This document shows, in pieces, positions 12,301 through 21,450 of a stretch of DNA of 64,000 nt (the stretch's first letter is position 1; every line of letters begins with the position of its first letter). The notes below the pieces were generated by a model. That model was not told the DNA's origin and did no database searches. It was given only the letters and a program-made list of their open reading frames with translations. Source of the DNA: Paragordius varius (Eukaryota; Nematomorpha); the NCBI GenBank assembly GCA_964247055.1, contig OZ176054.1, forward strand, positions 13,330,001-13,394,000. Reading direction: 5' to 3'. The position numbers and the translations under genes are program-made.

Positions 12301-13098
12301 ACAAGTTCACCTTTTTCAAATCAAATTAGACTTTTAAATCTAATCAGAAACTCCTATATATTTTAATTTACGCATATGTAGAGATATTGCCTTTGAGTTT
12401 AGTAGACGAATTCAACGCCACTGCAAAACCAGATAAGTTTGATTTCAATCATTTTGAAATGGGAAATAATGGGACAGCGCATTATGTTAATATCTTGCCT
12501 GATATAATGTTGGCTCAATGTAAAAATTGCAAACAAGTAATTTTAAAGTTTTATTCAAATTTCGTTTAAAAACTCCAACGATTTTATAAAGCAACAGTTA
12601 TATAAAAGTCTCCACATCTTTACAGTAAAAATTGAAATTTTACGGACAAAACTTAAAATTATAAAGATAAATATTTTTTTCAAATAGACAACCATATTTT
12701 TTAAATCTATATTTTTTTTACTCATTTTTTGAATTTCAAAGTATAAAATGGCGATGTGCATTAGTCTAATCAATCTGTGTATAATTGTAAAAAATGATTT
12801 ATATAGGATTAATTAAGGTTTAAAAAAGTATGGTTTTTTTTCGAAAAAAATTGTCCTTATATTATTACGTTTTGTCCGTATATAATTTTAATTTTTTCTG
12901 TAAGACACAATATTTATTAAATATTTTTTTAAAAAATGTTACTTTTATATGTTTTTAGAATATAAAAATTGCTATTTTTTTTATTTAATCCTTTATCAAT
13001 GAATATTGTAGATGTTTTATGCCGAAGAATGGGAATTTTATTTGATTCAACACAAACAATGTCCGTTTTGTAAAATGTTGCATGAAAATATCCAATAA
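6318..13098 (+). CDS. Large protein with IFT122-type C-terminal zinc module, copy 1
   Basis: Twelve exons: 6318-6405, 6430-6488, 6513-7052, 7082-7261, 7765-8114, 8459-9048, 9544-9768, 10180-10307, 11156-11571, 11862-12100, 12382-12536 and 13012-13098. Together they make 1018 residues with no break. Introns 1-3 are 24, 24 and 29 nt; the rest are 281-848 nt and carry repeats. The last ~130 residues match the end of IFT122, a subunit of intraflagellar transport complex A: CYNC, then C-x2-C-LKPFIFS, EILPLSL, LPD...C-x2-C-x2-MF, and an acidic patch followed by LIQHKQCPFC. These cysteine pairs would bind zinc. I do not recognise the first ~850 residues; the N-terminal third may be a beta-propeller and the middle looks helical. 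A ciliary transport role is inference from the C-terminus. It is head to head with KANSL3. Confidence 0.75.
10381..10560. repeat. 45-bp minisatellite, about 4 units (intron 8, copy 1)
   Basis: Tandem units of about 45 bp with the core TCTCTGTGGTGTTGTCTCGT followed by ATCATCATTGAACATACATA. It occupies the same intron in every copy of the plus-strand gene, with very different unit numbers. Confidence 0.85.
12623..12900. mobile_element. Family A MITE (Tc1/mariner-like), intron 11 copy 1
   Basis: Non-coding element of 278 bp flanked by TA, with long terminal inverted repeats (CAGTAAAAATTGAAATTTTA at the left; GTCCGTATATAATTTTAA before TTTTTTCTG at the right). Orthologous copies lie at 61,981-62,258 and, more degraded, near 36,778-37,037 and 43,038-43,303, so the insertion predates the duplications. 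Confidence 0.8.
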
Positions 13099-13237
13099 AT
13101 TTATTATGTCCATTCAGAATTGAATTATAACACATAGTCGTATGACTAAATACAAAATTCAGAATTGAATTATAACACATAGTATTTGGCTAAATACAAA
13201 TTTTGGCTCTTAAAACAGATATATATATATATATATA

Positions 13238-13409
13238 CAGTAGCGTATGGCATAAAACATTTGTTAGGCCATAAAAGGATACAAAAATGTTCTTTTAAAA
13301 AAACAAGCCAAGTTGTATACACACACATCCATAATATCCCCTTGTTTTTTTTAAAAAAACGTTTTTTATTCTTTTATCGACTAATATTGTTTTATGCCAT
13401 ACGCTACTG
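13238..13409. mobile_element. Family E miniature element
   Basis: Element of 172 bp with inverted ends CAGTAGCGTATGGCATAAAA and its reverse complement, flanked by TA. It sits 3' of the plus-strand gene, where units 2b and 3 carry an unrelated family D element, and it is absent from unit 2a. Short open frames in it are not convincing genes. Confidence 0.75.
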
Positions 13410-13643
13410 TATGTATATAATTGACTAAATGGAAGCGATTTATAAATGCAACTAAATATAAAATAATACTATAAGTATGTATGTAAAAAAATAAATATGC
13501 TGTTTTCATAAAAACAATATAAAACATAAAAATGACTTCGATAGTTACAAATATTTAGTGGCTAAAAATATCGTTTTCTTTATAAAAATATTAGTATTAA
13601 TTTTAAGGTCATTTATAAATATCTTTATTGTATAACAAATAAA

Positions 13644-14442
13644 TTATGATGAAGTTGATTCACTGCCTGAATCCGAAGAACTTGTAGTACTCTGACTAGT
13701 ACTCGAACTACTTGTTGTGCTACTTGAAGAACTTTTCGATGATGGGATTTTGCCTTTAGTTTTTTTATTACTTTTTGAAGTGTTGCTTTTTTCACTCGAA
13801 GTTGTTGAAGTGACTGAGGAAGTTGAAGATTTTTTCTTAACAAGGTTTTCTTTCTTTTCTTGAGGTTTTTTGCCATTCTTTTGGGCCAATGGTGGGGGCA
13901 TTTGTAAATCCTTTTTTCCTGTTGGGACTTTTGGTTTTGATGAAGGTAAACCTTGATTAGTAGTTGGAGTGTGGGTAGAGAGGGGTTTATTGGCTAAATT
14001 TTTGACTTCAACATTATCACATGGCAGTGGGACTGGTATTTTATCGCTAGTTTTTAATTTTTTAGCAGCGACACTTGAAAGGCTTTTTGCATCATTCACT
14101 TCTTTTTGCGTTTCTGTTGTTAAAGTGGACTCTGACGAAGATGAAGAACTTGATGTTGTCAGAACTTTTGCTTGAGGTTCCTTAACTTTGGCTGTTTTTG
14201 TCTCTGAGAGTCCTGATGTTTCGTTTTTATCCAATTTATCTGATAAGATAGGTGATTGGGAATCTCCAGCTAGTCTAGTCTCATCATCGGGTTTCTTTCC
14301 ATTTTCAAGGAGGGAAGGGGTGGTTGAGTCCATATGACCATTGGTGTGAATTGTTGTCAAATCATTATTTATTTCACCTAAATCCTGTGGAAATGCAAAA
14401 TATATTTATACATACACATTTATTATCAGCTGCTTGGAGCAT
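13644..14442 (-). CDS. Ser/Thr/Lys-rich low-complexity protein, copy 1 (intact)
   Basis: Two exons on the minus strand, 14442-14416 and 14384-13644, joined across a 31-nt GTATGT...CACAG intron, give 255 residues. The protein starts MLQAADNKC, continues with a mixed hydrophilic stretch, a run of seven Ser near the middle, a Pro/Lys-rich segment, and a C-terminal Ser/Thr tail with acidic residues. No domain is visible; composition recalls nucleolar or chromatin-associated disordered proteins such as Nopp140-like tails, but that is only a resemblance. A TATA-like stretch (ATATAAAG) lies about 25 bp before the ATG. In copies 2a and 2b the intron has 33 nt, so the frame stays open with or without splicing. 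It converges with the plus-strand gene upstream. Confidence 0.65.
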
Positions 14443-15314
14443 TTTAGTTTAGACATTTATTATCTTTATATGCCGTTATAATTTTTTAACATTTTGATAG
14501 CCCAACATATATTTTAAAAATATCATTAACACTCAAATTACGATCAAATAGGCTTAAACAATTCTAAAAATTGAATTTTACCCAAAATAAGTTTTTTCAA
14601 AAAATATATTTTAAAGCAAATATTAAATAATGCCTGAAGGGCATTTTTGCCTTTATTTTCAGAAAAGTAGCATATGAAAGGGTTCGAAGGTTTAAAATTT
14701 TGGAGCCACACACAAAATATTTTATATTATTACCTTGCTTGTAGATATAGCAGTTAGCTTTCGCCCGAAAAGTTAGTTAGTATAATGTGCACTAATTTTG
14801 TTATTTTATGTTAGTATTAGAGGATTGATAATCAAACCGCGGCCAACGCGCTGCATACAACAAAGGGCCTTTTATGATGCTAAAAATTCATTCAATATAT
14901 ACTTTTTTATTAGAACAAAATCTGCACATGTTTAAAATATCTGTGCAATTTCGTTAACATTTTATGGGGCGTCGCAGCCCTTAAGGCAGGAAAAAAATAT
15001 TTGAATTGGACCCCATCAAAATTTTTTTTGATGTAAAATAGAGTGTAAGTATTAATGATTAACTTATGAGGGTAAAAACTAAAAGCAACATTAGTATAAT
15101 TCTGATATTTTTATCTATGAACTAAACATTTGATCGGGATATTTTGCCTTTCAATTTTAGGCACCAATATAATCGCCATTCAAATAGTCGTCACTAGTCC
15201 CTAAAATTGTCAAGTTTTACGAATATTATTCAATCTAGCAAAGGTATATATTTAGGCATGTTTTATATATTAACCATTGTTCCCATAACTTATCTAATTT
15301 TTACAATCAACTTA
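14443..15314. other. Intergenic spacer with a conserved GC-richer block
   Basis: No gene seen. Positions ~14,690-15,000 recur beside each Ser-rich copy (38,870-39,075 plus 39,352-39,420; 46,080-46,350). They contain a short GC-rich stretch, CCGCGG followed by CAACGCGCTGC, and then CGCAGCCCTTAAGGCAGG. GC-rich words of this kind occur at the ends of old hAT-like elements, so this may be a decayed transposon. Single-base indels between copies argue against coding. Confidence 0.4.
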
Positions 15315-15584
15315 CAGTAAAAACTGAAATTATACGGAAAAAAGACAAATATTTTTATCTAAAAGCCACCATACTATATCAATCTATTTTTTTATAACTA
15401 ATGGTTTTAAACTGCAACGTATGAAAACCATATGTAGATCGGTAAAACAATCAATTATATATTTTAAAATGTAATTATATAATTTATATGAGAAAAAGTG
15501 AGGTTTAAAAAAGTATGGTGTCTTTTGAAAAAAAAATATTTGTTTTATATTTACGTTTTGTCTGTATAATTTCAACTTTTATGG
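15315..15584. mobile_element. Family A MITE
   Basis: About 270 bp, starts CAGTAAAAACTGAAATTATA after TA and ends with the inverted sequence (GTCTGTATAATTTCAACTTT). The orthologous copy in unit 2 is 39,668-39,955. Confidence 0.75.
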
Positions 15585-15853
15585 TAACTATATAAATGCA
15601 AACGTTAATAAATCATATTCATACTTAACATTTTAGATTATATCTATATGTTACGAAGAATAATAATTTAAATTCGGGTCGACTCTAAATTGTTATAAAT
15701 AAACAATTGATTATAGAATTTAAAGGGAAGCTATAATGAATAATTTTAAAACTAAAATAGATAGAATTTCATCTTGCCATCTGTAGTATATTATTGTGCA
15801 TGTGTCAATAACCGCTGAAATAGTTAGGTGTTATTCATTTGTTATACAGTAAA

Positions 15854-16285
15854 AATTGAAATAATACAAACGTAAAAATATAAAGGCAGATATTTTCAAA
15901 ACACAACCTTTTATTTCCCTATATAATTACAATCGTTGTAAAATATATAATTGATATGTGTTACCATTCTCTACTCCCTACTTTATAATTTGAAAACAAT
16001 AAGTATATACAGTAAAAATTGAAATTATACGGAGAAAACGTAAAAATATAAAGACGATTTTTTTTCAAAAGACAACAAAGTTTTTTAAACCATAATATTA
16101 TTTAAAATATTGACCTACAAACCACTGTAAAATATAAAATTGATGGGGTTCCCTATTAACATCTGTGTTTGATACATTTTAGGTAGTAAGTCATCCTGAA
16201 AATCAAGATTGAAGTAGGGTTGTCTTTTAAAAAAAAATATTACTTTATATTTTACGTTTTGTCCGTATAATTTCTATTTTTACTG
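15854..16285. mobile_element. Two stacked family A MITEs
   Basis: A family A left half starts near 15,854 (CAGTAAAAATTGAAATAATA). A second, complete copy occupies 16,010-16,285 (TA flanked, ends TTTTTACTG). The second appears to have landed in or beside the first. Confidence 0.6.
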
Positions 16286-16488
16286 TAAAAAATCATTTAG
16301 CTAAAAAAAATATTTGTCCGTAAATTTATCTGTATACCTTCAATTGTGCCTACTAGATGTTAAAATGGCAAAGAGTTTGACCCGTAATACAATGCATAGT
16401 TTATAAAGTATTTAAAAGCGATTTTTTGCATAAAAATTTTTTTTATCCAACTAAAAATATTTGACAAACAAATCTCTTAAAATATAAT

Positions 16489-16769
16489 AAAAACTACACT
16501 TATACGGATAAAATGTAAAAATATAAAGGCAAATATATTTTTCTAAAAAACAACCATAATTTCTCAATCATCTAAAATTTTTATATATAAATTAATTATT
16601 CCAATAATAAATATATAATTGATTGCGTTACCAAATCTCTATTCCATACTTTGCAAATTTTAACAATTATTTAATTTTAAAAAAGGAAGATTTAAAAAAG
16701 TATGGTTGTCGTTAAAAAAAATATTTGCCTTTATATTTATGTTTCCTCTGATATTTTCAGTTTTTACTG
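16489..16769. mobile_element. Family A MITE
   Basis: About 280 bp; the left end is degraded (AAAAACTACACTTATACGGA) and the right end is clear (TTTTCAGTTTTTACTGTA). The internal GTATGGTTGTC motif is typical of the family. Confidence 0.65.
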
Positions 16770-17356
16770 TATGTTTTTATAAAAAAAAATTTTGAGAATT
16801 TAACTGAGTTACAGCGGAATACAGACCCTTAATGAGGAGATAATACATAAGTCATTTTCGGGCATCCTGAAAACTTCTTTTTAAAAACACTCAATAAAAA
16901 TTTGGTTTTAAACATAATTAATATAAAATTTTTATTATTGCAATTAAATTCTAAAAATGAATGAATTTAAGAGAGTAAATTTGATTCCCACAAGTAATTT
17001 TAAACGTTAAAAATAAAATTAAAATACAAACTATAACAGATTTGAAAAAAAGAGGGTATTAAATTGTGATTTCAAGATGGTTATTTCTATACCATTTGCA
17101 CTTCAAGAGTGTCCTTGAACATTTCAAGTTGGTCCTTAAACAATTCAAGTTGGTCCTCGAACATTTCAAGTTGGTCATTGAACAATTTAAGTTGTTCCTT
17201 TGACTTTTTTGTTTTGTTTTAACCATAAATTTCGCATTTTTTATCTAATTATTTTTAACCTAATTTGTATTTATAATATATTTATTCATATAAATATAAT
17301 AAAATTTATTCAAAAACGACTTTTATGTTTCATACTGATTTTCCAATTTAACTAAA

Positions 17357-17651
17357 TGTTAGGCAAATTTGAAAGATATACTTTATTTTTATAATATTTT
17401 TCTGTGTTATATGCAAATGTGATATACATACTTTGGTTATATATTATAACTTTAACCCCTTATTTGAATTGTATTATTTTTGATATTTTTTGTGTTATAT
17501 GTAAATATACAACCTTTGTTACTTGGAATGTTATTGATATAATGCAAATCATGGACAGTTAAAATTGCTATATATACACCTTAAAAAAACCAAATAAATA
17601 GTTCAGTTCATTTCACATTTCTTTTATTATCTCTTATCTTAAAAGATAAAA
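17357..17651 (+). repeat. 5' LTR of the gypsy element
   Basis: 295 bp starting TGTTAGGCAAATTTG and ending AAAAGATAAAA; same length and apparently the same sequence as the 3' LTR. Confidence 0.93.
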
Positions 17652-17717
17652 TTGGTGGCAATTCGAGTACCGAACTAAGCTAGTGCTAGTGGAGGTCTTA
17701 CTGATACCCAATCGAAC

Positions 17718-20700
17718 ATGACAACGCCAATCAATCTCGCTAACCTATGCATCGAAAAATATAATGATAATATTAAGTTTGAGGAATACGTTGAGTATAT
17801 GACAAATGTTATGGAGGCAAAAGATATCCCTGTAACAGAACAAGCCCTCAAAACAACCTTGCTTGCGTATGGAGGTCTAATGGTGGTACGCAAAATCAAC
17901 CAACGACTCTATCCGAAAAAGATAAAAGATGCAGAATGGACCGAGATAATGGCAACGGGTTTAAAGGTATTCAATCCCACAAAGTCGAAATTCCAAAGCA
18001 GATTTGAGTTTTTCCGACTTGTGCGGAACAACACCGAATCGTTTACCCAATTTCTAGAACGGGTAAAAATCGCAGCCGAAGAGGCAAAATTTAAGGATTC
18101 AATAGAGGAACGGATTCGAGATGCCTTCGTCATTGGGTTACGGCAACCACAATTGGAAATTGACATACATTCAAGGTATCCCGATGCCGAGATCAACGGA
18201 CAACCCGTGCCTCTAGAAACGATAGTGGATCTCGCACTAGCACACGAGGCTGCCAGGGCTGGCCTTCATAACAATAATGATAATACCAATTATAATAATG
18301 GTAATAATTTAAATCGATTACAACACACCAATAATAATAACAAGGCCATGCGTTCACGACAGCCAACAGCAAAACCCCTAACACATTCGTGCAATCGTTG
18401 TGGTAATAGCCATGGACCAAACAAATGTCCTGCCTGGAACCGCAATTGCAATAAATGCGGAAAACCTCATCACTTCGCAAAAATGTGTAGATCAAAAAAC
18501 ACTGCCAAAAATTTGTTCAACCGCCAGATCCATAGAAAAGCAATGCCAACCTCACCATGGACCGTAAAAATAATGATAAACAACACAGAACAAACGTTTA
18601 TCTATGATACTGGAGCTGACATCAGTGTTATCAGCTTTGACACCTGGAAACAAGTTGGCAAGCCAAATATTAGACCCATACCGCCAGTAAAAGCCTACAA
18701 TAATAGCATAGTACCTCTACTGGGCGTAACAACAGTCACAGTGCAAATCAATGGGCAAAACTTGGGGAACGCAGAATGTTGTGTATTGAAAGAAAAAATG
18801 TCAAAGGCACCGCTCATTTGTGGCTTGGATTGGATCACGAGATTTAACATCGACATTCCTAAAGTACGAATTAACTTTCTTAAACTTGATAAAATTATTG
18901 AAAATTTCCCTAATCTATTTAAAGAGGAATTAGGTTGTTACATTGAGCCAGTTACAATTCATATAGCACCCAATGCCTCCCCCAAAGTTTGGCCTTGCCG
19001 CCGAGTACCGTTTCCCCTAAGAGCAAAAGTTGAAAATGAATTACTAAGATTACAAAAGTTAGACATTTTGGAGCCGATAGATCCCAACCTTACACCTCTG
19101 ACATGGGCCACGCCCACCGTTAATGTGCTCAAAGCGAATGGAGAGGTAAGAATTTGCAGCGATTTTAGAGTTACCATCAACAAGTGGCTCACTGAGGACT
19201 CTCATATCATTCCAACGTTTGATGATTTAGTGAGTAAGATTGGCGAAGGCCAAGTTTTCACTAAGATTGACTTGAAAGATGCCTATCTACAAATGCCCAT
19301 AACCAAAGCACAAGATCTCTTGACAATTGCGACTCACAAAGGATTTTTTCGCTACAAAAGGATGCCTTTCGGACTGTCAACAGCACCAATAATTTTCCAA
19401 CGAGTCATGGACCAGGTTATAAAAGATTGTCCCGGCACTTGTGCATATTTAGATGATGTTTTAGTAACTGGCAAATCTGAACAGGAACATTTAATAAATC
19501 TTAATAATGTTTTAAATCGGTTAGAATTAGCAGGTTTTAGATTAAGAAAAGATAAAATAAAAATTGGTGAACCTTCAGTAAGTTATCTGGGATTTGAAAT
19601 AAGTAATAAATTGCAGAAAGTAATTAAGGCGATTCATAACCAAGATTGGAGTGATGTTGAGTTGGCTGGGTTTACGAATCGGAAGGGAGAGATTTCGTAC
19701 CAATACGGATTGGTCAGTTTAAACGATCGAATTATCATTCCAGAAAGCTTACAGTCAAACGTGGTCAACTACTTACACAGCGGGCACAATAACGTAGAAA
19801 CAATGAAAGCAATGGCAAGGTTCACTTGTTTTTGGCCGAAATTAGAGAACGATTTGGTAAGAAGATACAGTGAGTGTAGTGCATGTCAGATAAACAAGCC
19901 AAGCCTAGTTGAAAATCCGACTTATCATTGGGATCCAAATGCTGCGATATGGGAACGGTTACACATCGATATAGCGGGACCAGTTGACGGGTATTATTGG
20001 TTGTTACTGATTGATAGCTCATCCAAATGGGCGGAAGGGTTCATGTTAAAAAAGGTTAATTCGGTAAACATATTGCATAAACTCGAGGAAACCTTTGCCA
20101 GGTTTGGGTTTCCGAGGACGGTTATTAGTGATAATGCTTCTTATTTTAGTAATTCGTACTTCACATCCACTCTAACAAACTTGGGTATTAAACACGTGAG
20201 GGTAACCCCCTATCATCCTAAAAGTAATGGGATGGTAGAAAGGTTAGTGGGGACCCTCAAGGGCAAGTATAGAAAAATCAAAAATGATAATATTTCACCA
20301 CAAGAAGCCTTCAATACCACTCTATGGTCATATCGTAATTCAATACATGCGACTACAAAAGAAACCCCGTTTCAACTACTCTTCAAACGAGTATCTCAAA
20401 CACCCCTCACCTGGATCAACACAAAAGCAACAATCTTAGACGCACCCCGTCCACGCCGTGAATTCTCAATAAACCAACCCGTAATGATGAGAAACGAACA
20501 AAATGTTGGATGGCGAGCCGGCGATGTTGTTGATAGAACGGGTCTCCTTTCGTACAGTGTGTGGGATCAGGTAAACCAGAAGATTGTCAGAAAGCATGCA
20601 GATCAGTTGAAACACGTAGACCTACCGGCCAACTCAACCGCACCGGTTACTCCAAACAATAGTAATGATAGTAATATAGACAATAACAATAATAATAATG

Positions 20701-20876
20701 ATAGTAGTATTGATAATAATAACAATAGTAATAACAATAATAATGATAAAATAAATGATAATAATAATGATAGTAGCAATGATAACATTAATAATAATAA
20801 TGACAATATCAATGCAAATCCGCACGAGCGACGTTACCCCGAGAGAATTCGGCGACCGCCGGTCCGGTTCTCTTAA
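17718..20876 (+). CDS. gag-pol reading frame of the gypsy element
   Basis: A single frame of 1052 residues. Parts in order: a gag region ending in two CCHC zinc knuckles, an aspartic protease (DTGAD), a reverse transcriptase (YLDD), an integrase with an HH-CC zinc-binding domain and a catalytic core, and an Asn-rich C-terminal tail. No envelope gene is seen. This is a virus-like element copy, not a host gene. Confidence 0.9.
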   Translation: MTTPINLANLCIEKYNDNIKFEEYVEYMTNVMEAKDIPVTEQALKTTLLAYGGLMVVRKINQRLYPKKIKDAEWTEIMATGLKVFNPTKSKFQSRFEFFRLVRNNTESFTQFLERVKIAAEEAKFKDSIEERIRDAFVIGLRQPQLEIDIHSRYPDAEINGQPVPLETIVDLALAHEAARAGLHNNNDNTNYNNGNNLNRLQHTNNNNKAMRSRQPTAKPLTHSCNRCGNSHGPNKCPAWNRNCNKCGKPHHFAKMCRSKNTAKNLFNRQIHRKAMPTSPWTVKIMINNTEQTFIYDTGADISVISFDTWKQVGKPNIRPIPPVKAYNNSIVPLLGVTTVTVQINGQNLGNAECCVLKEKMSKAPLICGLDWITRFNIDIPKVRINFLKLDKIIENFPNLFKEELGCYIEPVTIHIAPNASPKVWPCRRVPFPLRAKVENELLRLQKLDILEPIDPNLTPLTWATPTVNVLKANGEVRICSDFRVTINKWLTEDSHIIPTFDDLVSKIGEGQVFTKIDLKDAYLQMPITKAQDLLTIATHKGFFRYKRMPFGLSTAPIIFQRVMDQVIKDCPGTCAYLDDVLVTGKSEQEHLINLNNVLNRLELAGFRLRKDKIKIGEPSVSYLGFEISNKLQKVIKAIHNQDWSDVELAGFTNRKGEISYQYGLVSLNDRIIIPESLQSNVVNYLHSGHNNVETMKAMARFTCFWPKLENDLVRRYSECSACQINKPSLVENPTYHWDPNAAIWERLHIDIAGPVDGYYWLLLIDSSSKWAEGFMLKKVNSVNILHKLEETFARFGFPRTVISDNASYFSNSYFTSTLTNLGIKHVRVTPYHPKSNGMVERLVGTLKGKYRKIKNDNISPQEAFNTTLWSYRNSIHATTKETPFQLLFKRVSQTPLTWINTKATILDAPRPRREFSINQPVMMRNEQNVGWRAGDVVDRTGLLSYSVWDQVNQKIVRKHADQLKHVDLPANSTAPVTPNNSNDSNIDNNNNNNDSSIDNNNNSNNNNNDKINDNNNDSSNDNINNNNDNINANPHERRYPERIRRPPVRFS

Positions 20877-20887
20877 GGGGGAAGTGA

Positions 20888-21182
20888 TGTTAGGCAAATT
20901 TGAAAGATATACTTTATTTTTATAATATTTTTCTGTGTTATATGCAAATGTGATATACATACTTTGGTTATATATTATAACTTTAACCCCTTATTTGAAT
21001 TGTATTATTTTTGATATTTTTTGTGTTATATGTAAATATACAACCTTTGTTACTTGGAATGTTATTGATATAATGCAAATCATGGACAGTTAAAATTGCT
21101 ATATATACACCTTAAAAAAACCAAATAAATAGTTCAGTTCATTTCACATTTCTTTTATTATCTCTTATCTTAAAAGATAAAA
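20888..21182 (+). repeat. 3' LTR of the gypsy element
   Basis: 295-bp partner of the 5' LTR, preceded by a polypurine tract. Confidence 0.93.
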
Positions 21183-21450
21183 CTAAATTATTAACTTTTT
21201 AATGTTTTCAATGAAAGATTATAAATAATAACTACAAAAACTTAACTTCGTGTTAAAATCTTATAAATATCCAAAATAATTTAAATAAATTAATAAAGAT
21301 ATACGGTTTCTCAATAAAAGTTGATATTGATTTAATATTTATGTTAAATAATAGAAAATAGGTTAAAACGATAAAATAGATGAATCTACAATTTGATTGA
21401 TAAAAGTTAAAAACAAAAAAGTCAAAGGACCAACTGAAACTAGACCTTAA

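Larger units (their letters stand above)
17357..21182 (+). mobile_element. Ty3/gypsy LTR retroelement
   Basis: Two direct LTRs of 295 bp flank an internal region that has one long reading frame, a purine-rich tract (AAGGGGGAAG) just before the 3' LTR, and a short leader after the 5' LTR. The flanking 5-bp duplication is CTAAA (17,352-17,356 and 21,183-21,187). I see no difference between the LTRs by eye, so the insertion is young. It is inserted into a family C element and has no counterpart in units 2 or 3. The coding part is clearly richer in GC than its surroundings. It looks nearly whole, though rather short for its family, so probably about one break. Confidence 0.93.
17092..21450. mobile_element. 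Family C foldback element, split by an LTR element
   Basis: The left arm starts CCATTTGCACTTCAAG and carries a few degenerate 21-bp units (GTCCTTGAACATTTCAAGTT type). The right arm, ~21,190-21,450, matches the left half of the copy at 43,602 in reverse. The gypsy element at 17,357-21,182 lies between the arms. The right end is not sharp. Confidence 0.55.

Noticed and set aside
14820-14880. GC-rich block as a tRNA gene or coding exon
   Set aside because: A B-box-like GGTTTGATTATCAATCC can be seen on the minus strand, but no cloverleaf can be folded and one-base indels between copies break any frame.
20603-20960. Ile/Leu-rich minus-strand frames
   Set aside because: They mirror the Asn-codon tail of the gypsy gag-pol frame.
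17092-21450. Family C element as a large virus-like element with its own genes
   Set aside because: The only genes inside belong to the nested gypsy element; the remaining arms are non-coding.
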